64,000 nucleotides of DNA, taken from contig FSSI02000019.1 in the NCBI GenBank assembly GCA_900149785.2, forward strand, positions 1 through 64,000, given 5' to 3'. Position 1 is the first letter of the stretch. Every line of letters begins with the position of its first letter. Source of the DNA: Sodalinema lacuna_A. GTDB taxonomy: Bacteria > Cyanobacteriota > Cyanobacteriia > Cyanobacteriales > Geitlerinemataceae. A program made the translations under genes and the position numbers. The notes under the pieces were generated by a model. The model ran no database searches and was not told the DNA's origin. It saw nothing but the letters and a program-made list of their open reading frames with translations. Of the stretch, positions 41,453 through 51,305 are shown one piece after another.

Positions 41453-43033
41453 CCAGGTATCAATCGAGTCCGTCAGTCCATGATACTCCCCAGGGAAGAG
41501 CGCCGCAAACTCGCAAAAAACTAACCCCTGCCAACCTTTCAAGAAATCAATGCGAATAAAGGGAGTCGGGATTTTAGCACTCATCGAGGCGGCAAACTTA
41601 ATCTGTTCCGGGGTAACGCCGGCACCAGTAAATCGCTTATCTTCATATAATCCCGTTTCAATTTGCTCTAATTTGGCATTCCACCAACAGAATTGCTTTT
41701 CGGGAAAGCGACAAATCTCTAAAATTAGGGCAACTTCTCCATAAAAACAGTAAAACTTCAAATCACGAGCCGGTTGAGTGCGTTCTGCATCTTCATAAAT
41801 CAATTCTTGGACAATCCATTTATCTTCTGTCACGGTTCCTTTTTCTAAATCTTCCCGTAATCCAGCTTCTAACTCTGTCCAATCTTGCAGCGGTTTCCGA
41901 CGACCTAAATCGAGAATGTCATCCGCCTGTTGCACCATATAGGCTCCTTTTGAGTTAGCCTGACTTAATGGTTTAATGACGATATGTTCTTGAGGCTTAA
42001 TCGCCGCTGAGGGAACCACTGTATCGGCATTTAGGGGGATGGGACAGCCAATTTCTTTGGCAAACTGATAGGCGACATCTTTACTAATAAATTCATAACT
42101 TGCAATTCCTCCTCTCAGTTGTGTTTTTCTTGCGTTTAGGACGATACTGGTTCCAAAAGAAGCTAAATTATAGAGTGGATATTTTGAAGATGCTGAATGC
42201 AAGACATGAGAGGGAATTTCATTGGGTTTTAGAGTTGCAATGACCGCTTTTGAAACCTGTTCAGATAAATAAGAGCTGTAATCGTTTCTGTCTTTTGTAA
42301 AGTGCTGAACTCGGTCAAGTAGTTCTGCATAAGTCTTGTTTAAACGGCGTTTTTCCCGAGCCACATCCTGTAATTTAGAAATAATCGTCTTATCTAAAAT
42401 GGCATCGTTAACGCTGTATACCATCTGTTTCTCTAGTTCTAAGGTGACGGGTGTGATCTCAGATGGAGAATCCAGGTCACCCAGAAGTTTCTCATCAAGT
42501 TCTTGTCGAAACTTTGCAAGTTTCTCCTGTTCTTCAGGGAAATGGTGAATCACATCAGATACGATATCTTCCAAGTTCTCTAAATGCTGCAACGCTCCCA
42601 ACCAGACAACTCGACTATCTTGAACAAATTTGGCTTTTATTTCTCCAATCCCAAAGTGTATTAACTTCCGAAATCGATTTTTTAACAACTCTAAAACCTT
42701 CTCTAATTGACTCGAATTGTTGACCCTTGAATTCGCCTGTGGGGGGGGGGAGAAATCAATTTTTTTAATCGTATAATGACAAGCTAATCCCTTACAATAT
42801 GCCTTTAATGCGGCCGGTAACTTATTGAGTGCTAACAAGGCTTCACCGAGATGAAAATAAGAGAGGCTACAGGTGGGATGCTTGAGAACCGATTGGCGAT
42901 ACCAGTAGAGTGCATCTTGAATCTCGCCTCGGAGATGATGTGCTTTCCCCTTCATGATTTCTAAACTCACCTCGTTATGGCTGGGGGGAGTCATCGGGGT
43001 AACCGGGAACTCAGATTTTAGGGGCTGTGTCAT
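41291..43033 (-). CDS. TPR-ATP-grasp fusion protein, hypothetical (TupA-like C-terminus)
   Basis: 580 aa. N-terminal TPR-type helical pairs (MKGKAHHLRGEIQDALYWYR, SYFHLGEALLALNKLPAALK), a middle helical part with KRRLNKTYAELLDRVQHF, then an ATP-grasp-like module (~300-560): IVIKPLSQANSKGAYMV, IVQELIYED, RDLKFYCFYGEVALILEICR and FIRIDFLKGWQGLVFCEFAA with acidic metal ligands. This C-terminal pattern resembles TupA-like enzymes of cell-surface polymers. The middle begins with a 10-bp homopolymer (positions 42741-42750) inside the SPPPQ codons. Product not identified. Confidence 0.7.
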   Translation of the reverse strand: MTQPLKSEFPVTPMTPPSHNEVSLEIMKGKAHHLRGEIQDALYWYRQSVLKHPTCSLSYFHLGEALLALNKLPAALKAYCKGLACHYTIKKIDFSPPPQANSRVNNSSQLEKVLELLKNRFRKLIHFGIGEIKAKFVQDSRVVWLGALQHLENLEDIVSDVIHHFPEEQEKLAKFRQELDEKLLGDLDSPSEITPVTLELEKQMVYSVNDAILDKTIISKLQDVAREKRRLNKTYAELLDRVQHFTKDRNDYSSYLSEQVSKAVIATLKPNEIPSHVLHSASSKYPLYNLASFGTSIVLNARKTQLRGGIASYEFISKDVAYQFAKEIGCPIPLNADTVVPSAAIKPQEHIVIKPLSQANSKGAYMVQQADDILDLGRRKPLQDWTELEAGLREDLEKGTVTEDKWIVQELIYEDAERTQPARDLKFYCFYGEVALILEICRFPEKQFCWWNAKLEQIETGLYEDKRFTGAGVTPEQIKFAASMSAKIPTPFIRIDFLKGWQGLVFCEFAALFPGEYHGLTDSIDTWLGNCFLDAEGRLMEDLLNGKRFEEYWRVHERLKGELMAKRGEATVGSGKCQSF

Positions 43034-43359
43034 GGGAATTTTAGGGGATTTTAGGAGATGTTAGGCTGCAAGGTCATTTGTTGTTCAAATATCTGTTTGA
43101 ACAACGTAACACCATCAAATTATGGGCATATCTTAAAACCATAGCATAGTTCATTTATAAACATAGAATCATGACAATAAAAAAATCCTAAAGTCTTAGT
43201 CCAAGGGACATTAGCACTCTAGGATACGGGGGTAGATAAGACCATAGCAACGGCTCACTCTAGCTGGAGGTGTTGTTGCCTGGTTTTTGAGTTTTTTGGG
43301 TAGTAGGTGTTGTCTTTAGGGAAACTGGCTGGGATTTTTCTCAGCTAGTTTCCGTCTCA
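43034..43359. other. 326-bp intergenic region with an operator-like inverted repeat
   Basis: Holds a perfect inverted repeat TTGTTCAAA (43081-43089)/TTTGAACAA (43096-43104) with a 6-bp spacer, 48 bp upstream of the ATP-grasp start; it looks like a dimeric regulator site. A lone TTAGCACTC occurs at 43211-43219 without its partner. No gene. Confidence 0.55.
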
Positions 43360-44988
43360 TCAGCGTTCAATCGGCTCTTTCCCCGACACGACTGGGGCGA
43401 TGTTACTTAACTGTAACTTGGGATGGTCTGCTTGAACTTGAGCGACATTCCACTCATTGCGGAATAATAATACTGGACGCTCCCAACTGTCCTTGACGGC
43501 GGCTGTATTGAAAATGCGGCCGGCGTCTTCTAGGGCCTCCCAACCTCCCTGAACCCAACGGGCCACGGTAAAGGGTAAGAGTTCTAAGCGAGTATCGACG
43601 CCATATTCGGTTTCCATCCGGAATTGAACCACCTCAAATTGCAGTTGGCCCACCGCCGCTAGGATGGGATCTCGTTTGGATTCATCCACGGAATACATAA
43701 TCTGTACGGCTCCTTCTTCTCGCAGTTCTGCTACTCCTTTACGGAATTGTTTAAATTTCGATGGGTTGACGTTGCGTAGATAGGCAAAAATTTCTGGGGA
43801 GAAACAAGGAATCCCCTCATATTCTAGTTTTTTGCCGTTATAAATGGTGTCACCGATCGCAAACATTCCCGGATTATTTAAACCAATAACATCTCCAGGA
43901 TAAGCCGTATCGAGAGATTCTCGGCCTTGAGCAAAGAGTTTTTGGGGACGAGACAGACGTACGGTTTTTCCGGTTCTGGCGTGTTGCACGGTCATGTCTT
44001 TCTCGAATTTACCACTACAAACGCGCACGAAGGCGACGCGATCGCGGTGTTTGGGGTCCATATTAGCCTGCAACTTAAAGACAAACCCCGTAAATTCAGG
44101 ATAGGTGGGGTCAATATCGTCTCGGGTACTGTGGCGGGGATAGGGTTTCAGGGAATAGTCTACAAAGGCATCTAGGAAGAGCTGCACCCCGAAATTGGTC
44201 ATGGCACTGCCAAAAAAGACTGGGGTGAGTTGGCCGCTGTGAATGGCTTCTAAGTCAAATTCTGTTCCGAGTTCGTCGAGGATTTCAATTTCATCTTTGA
44301 GTTGGTGATACAGTTCGGGATCAATTAAGTCGGCTAAGCGGGGATCTCCGAGTTCAAAAATCGTATCTTCAGCGGCTTTGGTTCCGTGAGCGGTCCGTTT
44401 GAAGAGATGAACTTTCCCTTGGCGGCGATCGTACACGCCGCTGAAGCGATCGCCGCTACCAATGGGCCAAGTCACGGGATAGGTGGCTAACCCTAACTCC
44501 TGTTCGATTTCATCGAGAAGTTCGAGAGGATCGCGACTGGGACGATCCATTTTATTGATAAAGGTAAAAATTGGCAGCGATCGCATCCGACAGACTTCAA
44601 ATAGCTTGCGAGTCTGGGGTTCTAATCCCTTGGCGGCATCTTCCAACATCACCGCGTTATCAGCCGCCGTTAGGGTGCGATAGGTATCTTCGCCGAAGTC
44701 TTGGTGTCCCGGAGTATCGAGGAGATTAATATGATGGCCGTTATAGAGAAACTGCAACACCGTTGAGGTAATGGAAATCCCCCGCTGTTGTTCCATGGCC
44801 ATCCAGTCGGATGTGGCGTGACGCTGCGATCGCCGCGACTTGACGGCCCCCGCTTCATGAATCGCCCCCCCATACAGCAACACCTTCTCGGTGAGCGTAG
44901 TTTTCCCGGCGTCGGGGTGGGAGATAATTGCAAAGGTGCGTCGGGTGTCGATCGCCTCTTGCAGTTCGGTTTGCAGCTCGTTGCTCAT
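43360..44988 (-). CDS. prfC: Peptide chain release factor 3
   Basis: 542 aa translational GTPase that recycles release factors 1 and 2. Features: AIISHPDAGKTTLTEKVLLY (P-loop), RGISITSTVLQF (switch I), NLLDTPGHQDFGEDTYR and FINKMDR (G-motifs), and the RF3-specific region YDRRQGKVHLFKR. ATG 44988. Confidence 0.96.
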   Translation of the reverse strand: MSNELQTELQEAIDTRRTFAIISHPDAGKTTLTEKVLLYGGAIHEAGAVKSRRSQRHATSDWMAMEQQRGISITSTVLQFLYNGHHINLLDTPGHQDFGEDTYRTLTAADNAVMLEDAAKGLEPQTRKLFEVCRMRSLPIFTFINKMDRPSRDPLELLDEIEQELGLATYPVTWPIGSGDRFSGVYDRRQGKVHLFKRTAHGTKAAEDTIFELGDPRLADLIDPELYHQLKDEIEILDELGTEFDLEAIHSGQLTPVFFGSAMTNFGVQLFLDAFVDYSLKPYPRHSTRDDIDPTYPEFTGFVFKLQANMDPKHRDRVAFVRVCSGKFEKDMTVQHARTGKTVRLSRPQKLFAQGRESLDTAYPGDVIGLNNPGMFAIGDTIYNGKKLEYEGIPCFSPEIFAYLRNVNPSKFKQFRKGVAELREEGAVQIMYSVDESKRDPILAAVGQLQFEVVQFRMETEYGVDTRLELLPFTVARWVQGGWEALEDAGRIFNTAAVKDSWERPVLLFRNEWNVAQVQADHPKLQLSNIAPVVSGKEPIER

Positions 44989-45148
44989 AAATGGCTTTAG
45001 GAAGGGAAAACGCAGACTAATCTATTGTGACTAATCCGTTGTACAGTTGCCTTCAACTGACCGGGCAACAACCTCTCTAGTCTACCAAACTCTCGCCCCC
45101 CTTGCCTCTTGCCTGTTGACCTTCTCTTCCCCTATTCCCTTTCCCCTT

Positions 45149-45811
45149 ATGTCTCCAATTGTCTTTTGCGATTTCGACGGAACCATCACCCTCGAAGATA
45201 CCTTTATCTCTACGGTTGAACGATTTGCCCCTGAAGCGGCCAGCCGCGTTCTGCCGCAAATTTATGACCTGAGCCTGAGTCTACAGGAGGGTGTGCATCA
45301 GATGCTTGAAGCCATTCCCGCCGCCTGTTACCCCGACATTCTTCAGTTGGCGGCCAGCTATAAAATTCGCCCTGGATTTGTGGAACTGCTCGATTTCCTC
45401 GATGAGCAAAACGTTCCTTTGGTGGTGGTGTCTGGGGGAATCCAAGGGGTGGTTGAGGCGGTGTTGGGGGAGTTACGCCAGCGGCTGCGGGGAATCCATG
45501 CGGTGCAACTGCACCGTCACGGAACGTACTGTTCTCCTTACTCGGAGTTTGAGGGAGAGGGAGAAATGGTCAATAAGTTGGCGGTGATTGAGCATTATCT
45601 TGAGCATGATGGAGAACCGGATTGGATTCTGATTGGGGATTCCGTCACCGATCTTAAGGCAGCTCTGGCGGCCCCTCGGGTGTTTGCCCGCGATCGCCTC
45701 TGTCGTTATCTTACACAACGGGGTGTTCACTACGAACCTTTTGAAACCTTTACGCAAGTTCGCGATCGCCTATCGCAACTTTGGACCCCTAGCGATGGTG
45801 AACTCCCTTAA
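45149..45811 (+). CDS. HAD-IB phosphatase, MtnX-like
   Basis: 220 aa from ATG 45149; the frame upstream (from 45047) is non-coding and ends in a TTGCCTC run. Motif I is FCDFDGTITLEDT, motif II VVSGGIQGVV, the conserved Lys is in MVNKLAVI, and the last motif is ILIGDSVTDLKAAL. The closest pattern I know is MtnX (methylthiopentenyl-1-phosphate phosphatase, methionine salvage), but a phosphoserine-phosphatase-like role is also possible. Confidence 0.78.
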   Translation: MSPIVFCDFDGTITLEDTFISTVERFAPEAASRVLPQIYDLSLSLQEGVHQMLEAIPAACYPDILQLAASYKIRPGFVELLDFLDEQNVPLVVVSGGIQGVVEAVLGELRQRLRGIHAVQLHRHGTYCSPYSEFEGEGEMVNKLAVIEHYLEHDGEPDWILIGDSVTDLKAALAAPRVFARDRLCRYLTQRGVHYEPFETFTQVRDRLSQLWTPSDGELP

Positions 45812-46124
45812 TAGCGAGGGTTCACATTCCCTAACCTCAGGGTAACGTTCGCTCATTCACACGTTTGTCTCTGACATTGGACGGTCAAGGGGGAGGATCT
45901 CACTGAGCGAAACTGTGAATTTTTTGTGAAGATAACTCAGAATTCGGGGCAAATCCCCGTTGACATCCTCGGATTTTGCTGGATTTGTGAAGTTATCTTA
46001 ATAAATTGAAGCAGATAACTCGGTTGGCGAATCTTGGCGAATAACTTAACATCAAGTAAAAAAAAACGGCGATCGTCAAATCCTTGTGATATAGTCGAAA
46101 CGCAAGCAACTTTGCCGTTGACAT
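45812..46124. other. Upstream region of the sensor kinase
   Basis: 313 bp. Contains an inverted pair AAGATAACT (45929-45937)/AGTTATCTT (45991-45999) and a third direct copy AGATAACT (46013-46020), plus a small hairpin GGGGCAAATCCCC. These could be operator sites for the kinase gene (inference). No gene seen. Confidence 0.5.
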
Positions 46125-49100
46125 ATGTCCGGATCGTTTTCCCCCAATCCGTCCTTTGATAGTTTAGACGGGAATCAATTTACCCTTGAGTCCTTCACAT
46201 TACTCCGAGCCGAGTGGCGTGGTCTTTTGGATGCGGCCTTAGATGCCATGGTGATCTTAGACTCAAATGGTAGTTTTCTCGATGGCAACGAAGCGGCTTG
46301 CGACTTATTCTGCTACTCTCGTGCCGAACTCTTACAAGCATCGATTAATAGCATCACTGAACCAGGATTTGACTTCCTAGAAATCCACGAAAAACTGAAA
46401 GATCAAGGTAGAATTCGCGGTTCCTTCTGTATCATGTGCCAGGAACGCGAGATTCGTGAAGTGGACTATGCAATTACCTATCAAGCTGCCGAAAACTATC
46501 ATGTCTTGGCACTACGAGACATGAGTCAACTCAAACAGGCTGAAAAAACGATAAAACAGCTTCAGAAAAATCACCAAGATCAGGATGAACGGTATCGCCA
46601 AGACTTAAATTCTCTCCAATCCCAACTCAACGCAACGCAACAGATCCTCTCGCGGTTGAGAACTGAACAGGCCGAAGCTACAGTTCTCCCGGAGTCAGAT
46701 TGTCTACAACAAATTTTCCGCCACATTCCCGGTGTTATCTATCAGTTTCGGATGCGTCCCGATGGGAGTTATCATTTTCCCTATGCCAGTGAAGGCATTC
46801 GAGAGATTTACGGCGTGAGTCCTGAGGCGGTGCGAGATGATGCTGGGGTGGTGTTTGCAATGATTCACCCTGAGGATCTCGCAGCAATGAACCGGTCGAT
46901 TGAGATATCTCGGGATCAGGGTATTCCTTGGTATTGTGAATATCGCATCATTAAAAATGAGGGTCAGATTGTCTGGTTGCTCGGTCATGCCACTCCCCAA
47001 TCACTCACGGATGGCAGTACCATTTGGTATGGTTATATTCGTGATATCACTCAACAGAAAGAACTGGAATCTCATCAACGTCGTTTGTTGGCCATTTTAG
47101 AGAGTACCTCTGATTTTATTGGGACCGCAGATACGTCAGGTCGAATTCTTTACATCAATGAGGTCTGGAGACGGTTATATGGAGAGAGAGAACTCCCGAA
47201 ATACTTAGGAGAAGTCTGTCCAGACTGGGTCTTAAAAAGAATTTTAGAAGAAGGGTTACCCGAAGCGCGGCGTTTGGGGGTTTGGCGGGGAAAAACGGCG
47301 ATTCGAACTCCTGATGGTGAGGATATCCCGGTCGAACAGGTGATTATGCACCATACGGCTCAATCCCAGGAGGAGGAGTACTTCTCAACGATTATCCGCG
47401 ACATTCGCGATCGCAGCACGAAGGAATTAGAACTGCAACGGCTAACCCAACAACTCAAAGAAGCGCAAGCACTCGGCCATGTGGGGAATTGGTCTTTTGA
47501 TATGGCTAAGCAAGATATGACCTGGTCTGACGAGGTGTTTCGCATCTTTGGAATGCACCCAAATCAAGGAGAACCGACGTTTGAGGAGCATGTGCAACAG
47601 TTCCATCCTGATGATATTCCTCGATTTCTCCAATATACCCACGAGGCGAAAACTGGAATTCCTCAAGATTTTGATATTCGGATTGTACGTCCGGACGGAG
47701 AGATTGCTTATGTGAATATTCGGGTTCAGGTTGAATTTGAGGAAGGTCATCCGGTTCGACTCTTTGGCGTTGTGATTGATATTACCCAGCGCAAACAAAT
47801 TGAAGAAGAGTTACGGGATGAAGAAGCTCAAACCCGCGCCTTGCTCAACGCCATCCCGGATATGATGTTTCGCTATAGTCGAGAGGCGGTCTTTTTGGAC
47901 TATAAACCCTCCCGAGATGTGGCAGTGTTTGAAGATCCGACAGACTTCATTGGCAAAAATATCGCGGATATTTTTCCAGGACCGTTTGCGATCGCAGTTA
48001 AAGATATTATTGACAAAACCTTCGAGACTGGAGACCCACAAATTTTTGAGTATCAATTGCCAGTCCCTGGGATAGAGCAAAATTTTGAAGCTCGCTTTGT
48101 GAAAGCGACAGAGACAGAAGTTTTATCGTTGATTCGGGATATCAGCGATCGCAAACGAGCCGAGCGAGAACGGCAAGAACTTCTCGTCCGTACCCAAATC
48201 CTAAATTCCATCAGCCTTAAAATCCGTGATTCTTTAGACTTGGAGAGGATTGTTGAGAGTACTGTCGCCGCAATTTCTGATAAATTAAAAGCCAGTTTTT
48301 GCTGTTTTGGTTTATCCAAAAAAGAAAAAAATAAAGATTATTTTTATGTCTTAAACGAGCGAAAAGATGAGGACGTACCTAGCTTTTTGGGTCGGTACAA
48401 CTTAGAGGATTTCCCTCAAATTTACGCTGCGTTGATGGAAAAGCGCCCCTATCTAATCAACTCCATTCAAACCTGTGATGATTTATCAGTTAAGTCCTTA
48501 TTTCAAGATTCCCCGCTCCAATCCTATTGTGCCATTCCAATTTCGGTCAGTGGAGGACGACTCGGAGGCTTTCATTTAGGCTACAACCATGAAATCCAGG
48601 AATGGGGTAAAGATGATATTTGGCTCTTACAAGAAATTGCCAATCAAGTGGCGATCGCGATCCAACAAGCCGATCTCTACCGTGAAGCGAAAAGTAAAAG
48701 TGAAGAACTCAGCCAAGCCTATCGTCAATTGCAAGATACCCAAATTCAGTTACTACAAGCTGAAAAAATGTCCAGCCTAGGACAATTAGTCGGAGGAATT
48801 GCCCATGAAATCAACAATCCAGTCAGTTTTATTTATGGTAACCTAGACTATGCGGCGGAGTATTCCCAAGGCTTAATTGAACTCTATCAACGCTACAGTC
48901 AAGCCTATCCTAACCCTCCTGAGGATCTTTGTGAGTACTGCGAAGCCATTGACTTGGAATTTCTCCTCGATGACTTTCCTAAAATCATTACCTCCATGAA
49001 ATATGGAGCGACGCGAATTCGGGATATCGTCAAATCTTTGCGGACTTTTTCCCGTCTCGATGAGTCGAGTCTCAAAGATGTGGACCTTCATGAAAATCTT

Positions 49101-49598
49101 GATAGCACCCTCGTGTTGCTGCGGAATCGACTCCATGAAGGGAATCCCCCGCAAGAGATTGAGGTGATTAAACAGTATGGTACATTGCCTCACGTGTCCT
49201 GTTATAGCGGTTTACTCAATCAGGTGTTTATGAACCTGCTCATGAATGCCATTGATGCGATCGAGGTTAAACGCAATCAGCTTAACTCGTCTCAACTCGA
49301 ACAGTACCAAGGTCAAATCACCTTAACCACCAGTCTGGCTTCTCCAGATGCGGTTATGATCACCATTCAGGACAATGGCTGTGGCATGAGTGCCAGCACC
49401 CAAGACAAAATATTTAACCCCTTTTTTACGACGAAACCGGTGGGAACGGGAACGGGTATGGGGTTACCGACGAGCTATCAAATTATCACTCAATCCCATC
49501 AAGGGAAACTAGATTGTGCATCAACACTTGGTCACGGCACTAAGTTCATCATTGAGTTACCGTTAAATGTTCAGTTAAAGATTCATCCGCAACGATAG
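46125..49598 (+). CDS. Multi-PAS/GAF sensor histidine kinase
   Basis: 1157 aa, no membrane helix, so cytoplasmic. Order: PAS (~38-145), coiled-coil (~145-190), PAS with PAC (~200-320), PAS (~325-440), PAS (~450-560), PAS (~570-690), GAF (~705-855, ISDKLKASFCCFGLS), coiled-coil, then the phosphoacceptor box SSLGQLVGGIAHEINNPVSF (His ~894) and the ATPase (DNGCGMSASTQDKIFNPFFT, TGTGMGLPTSYQII). The ligand or light signal is unknown; no response regulator is adjacent. Confidence 0.9.
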   Translation: MSGSFSPNPSFDSLDGNQFTLESFTLLRAEWRGLLDAALDAMVILDSNGSFLDGNEAACDLFCYSRAELLQASINSITEPGFDFLEIHEKLKDQGRIRGSFCIMCQEREIREVDYAITYQAAENYHVLALRDMSQLKQAEKTIKQLQKNHQDQDERYRQDLNSLQSQLNATQQILSRLRTEQAEATVLPESDCLQQIFRHIPGVIYQFRMRPDGSYHFPYASEGIREIYGVSPEAVRDDAGVVFAMIHPEDLAAMNRSIEISRDQGIPWYCEYRIIKNEGQIVWLLGHATPQSLTDGSTIWYGYIRDITQQKELESHQRRLLAILESTSDFIGTADTSGRILYINEVWRRLYGERELPKYLGEVCPDWVLKRILEEGLPEARRLGVWRGKTAIRTPDGEDIPVEQVIMHHTAQSQEEEYFSTIIRDIRDRSTKELELQRLTQQLKEAQALGHVGNWSFDMAKQDMTWSDEVFRIFGMHPNQGEPTFEEHVQQFHPDDIPRFLQYTHEAKTGIPQDFDIRIVRPDGEIAYVNIRVQVEFEEGHPVRLFGVVIDITQRKQIEEELRDEEAQTRALLNAIPDMMFRYSREAVFLDYKPSRDVAVFEDPTDFIGKNIADIFPGPFAIAVKDIIDKTFETGDPQIFEYQLPVPGIEQNFEARFVKATETEVLSLIRDISDRKRAERERQELLVRTQILNSISLKIRDSLDLERIVESTVAAISDKLKASFCCFGLSKKEKNKDYFYVLNERKDEDVPSFLGRYNLEDFPQIYAALMEKRPYLINSIQTCDDLSVKSLFQDSPLQSYCAIPISVSGGRLGGFHLGYNHEIQEWGKDDIWLLQEIANQVAIAIQQADLYREAKSKSEELSQAYRQLQDTQIQLLQAEKMSSLGQLVGGIAHEINNPVSFIYGNLDYAAEYSQGLIELYQRYSQAYPNPPEDLCEYCEAIDLEFLLDDFPKIITSMKYGATRIRDIVKSLRTFSRLDESSLKDVDLHENLDSTLVLLRNRLHEGNPPQEIEVIKQYGTLPHVSCYSGLLNQVFMNLLMNAIDAIEVKRNQLNSSQLEQYQGQITLTTSLASPDAVMITIQDNGCGMSASTQDKIFNPFFTTKPVGTGTGMGLPTSYQIITQSHQGKLDCASTLGHGTKFIIELPLNVQLKIHPQR

Positions 49599-49627
49599 AT
49601 CAATCGCTGTTTCATTCTTGAGATATT

Positions 49628-50539
49628 ATGTCTTCGCCAAAATTTCCTCGTGTTCCCCTAGTGCGTCCCTTAACCCCACAACGAACCCAGGATGGGTCAT
49701 TCACCTTTTTTTCTCAGGAATTTGGCGAGTTATTTCATTCCCATCATGGTGCCAAACAAGAAGCCGAACAGAAGTTTGTTCAGCCAACCCGGCTTCGGGA
49801 ACAGGCAAACGTCTCAGAGGTGATTTATCTGCTGGATATTTGCTATGGTTTAGGCTATAACAGTGCCGCTGCGATCGAGGCAATTTGGGAGGCTAATCAT
49901 CATTGCCGAATTGTCTTAGTGGGATTGGAATTAGAGCGGCTGATTCCTAAAGCCGCCGTACATCAAGACTTGCTCAATGATTGGTCAAATGAGGTTCGTT
50001 GGCGTTTAGAAGATCTCTCGCAAGATCATCATTTTGAAGATACTCGATTAAAGGCTGACTTACGCTTTGGTGACGCGCGATCGCGCCTCCAAGATCTTAA
50101 CCAAGAGGGGTTTCAAGCCGACGCTATTTTTCTCGATCCCTTTTCTCCCCCCACCTGTCCCGAATTATGGACAGTTGACGTTCTCAAACAAGTTGGAAAC
50201 TGTTTATCCCCCAACGGCTACTTAGCCACCTATTCCTGTTCTGCGGCTGTACGAAGTGCCTTACAAGAGGTTGGATTACAGATTGGCTCAACCCATCCCG
50301 TCGGCCGTAAAAGTCCTGGAACCGTTGCCACCTGGCGTCGCCGCACTTTACCCCCATTATCTCTCCAAGAACAAGAACATTTACAAACCCGAGCCGCCAT
50401 CCCCCACCGAGATCCCAGTCTGAACGACACACGACCGAGGATTCAAGAACGCCGCCGTCAAGAGCAAGCCGAGTCAGATTTAGAACCCACCAGTCGTTGG
50501 AAAAAACGGTGGCAAAACCGGAATAGAGACTCAGAGTAG
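49628..50539 (+). CDS. MnmD-like tRNA (5-methylaminomethyl-2-thiouridine) methyltransferase
   Basis: 303 aa. MnmC2-type SAM-dependent enzyme: TQDGSFTFFSQEFGELFHSH, then LDICYGLGYNSAAAIEAIWE (SAM loop), FLDPFSPPTCPELWTVD and LATYSCSAAVRSALQEVGL. In bacteria without bifunctional MnmC this protein finishes the wobble modification mnm5s2U. The tail (~260-303) is charged and Arg-rich. 29 bp downstream of the sensor kinase. Confidence 0.85.
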   Translation: MSSPKFPRVPLVRPLTPQRTQDGSFTFFSQEFGELFHSHHGAKQEAEQKFVQPTRLREQANVSEVIYLLDICYGLGYNSAAAIEAIWEANHHCRIVLVGLELERLIPKAAVHQDLLNDWSNEVRWRLEDLSQDHHFEDTRLKADLRFGDARSRLQDLNQEGFQADAIFLDPFSPPTCPELWTVDVLKQVGNCLSPNGYLATYSCSAAVRSALQEVGLQIGSTHPVGRKSPGTVATWRRRTLPPLSLQEQEHLQTRAAIPHRDPSLNDTRPRIQERRRQEQAESDLEPTSRWKKRWQNRNRDSE

Positions 50540-50606
50540 GGACGAATAAAGCACCACCAACAACCCGCGCCACAGCTTCAGCCATGGCACGAGATAACCT
50601 GCAATA

Positions 50607-51113
50607 CTAACCCTTCTCCACTCCCGTAATGGGGTCAGCATTGGGATCAGGAAGGGGTTTTTGCACCGAAATATCCGACGACCAATTCTCCGAATTCGAG
50701 GACTTCGATCGCGATCGCGCCACCTGTTGCACCCGTCGCTCCTGTAACTGAGTCAACTCCTGCTGATACAGAGCAAAAATCCGTCCCAAACTTACCGCCA
50801 ACGCATTCCAACTCTCATCATGAGTTAGCTTACTGGCAATCCCCTGCAACATCTCTTGCTGGTCATTTTTCTGCACATAGCGTTTCAAACGAGCGCCATC
50901 CTTCGACAACGCCGCCTGATAAATCTCACCATCGCACCACCATAACCCCGGCTGATTCAATAACCAGGTTAATAAATACCCCTCAGGATATTGCTCTCGG
51001 ACCCATGCGGCTAAATGCTGGAGTTCTTTCATCGCCTCACCTTGGTTCACGTTAAATGCATCAATAAGTTGGTCAGGTTGCTCAAAACGGTAGGTATCTT
51101 CAATCTGAATCAT
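50607..51113 (-). CDS. Hypothetical protein
   Basis: 168 aa from the ATG at 51113; the longer frame to 51200 begins with a Pro-rich segment. Starts MIQIEDTYRFEQPDQLIDAF; helical, with AWVREQYPEGYLLTWLLNQP and LAVSLGRIFALYQQELTQLQ; a Ser/Lys-rich C-terminal tail. No known domain. Convergent with mnmD. Confidence 0.55.
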   Translation of the reverse strand: MIQIEDTYRFEQPDQLIDAFNVNQGEAMKELQHLAAWVREQYPEGYLLTWLLNQPGLWWCDGEIYQAALSKDGARLKRYVQKNDQQEMLQGIASKLTHDESWNALAVSLGRIFALYQQELTQLQERRVQQVARSRSKSSNSENWSSDISVQKPLPDPNADPITGVEKG

Positions 51114-51305
51114 GGGACTATGACTCACATGAATATGAGTAGAAGGACGGGGATTAGAGACAGTTGACGGCCTCGGAGGGTCGGGGTGCTGACGTTTCAC
51201 AGGGGTTACAACGTAAACGACTCAACAATGGGACGCAGATGAACAGCTATAGATACAAACCAGAGATGGACTCAGCCAATCCCAAGCTCAACATCCAATC
51301 CCAGG

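Noticed and set aside
43211..43219. TTAGCACTC, half of a CIRCE (HrcA) operator
   Set aside because: No GAGTGCTAA partner within spacing, and no heat-shock gene downstream. dnaK has no CIRCE either.
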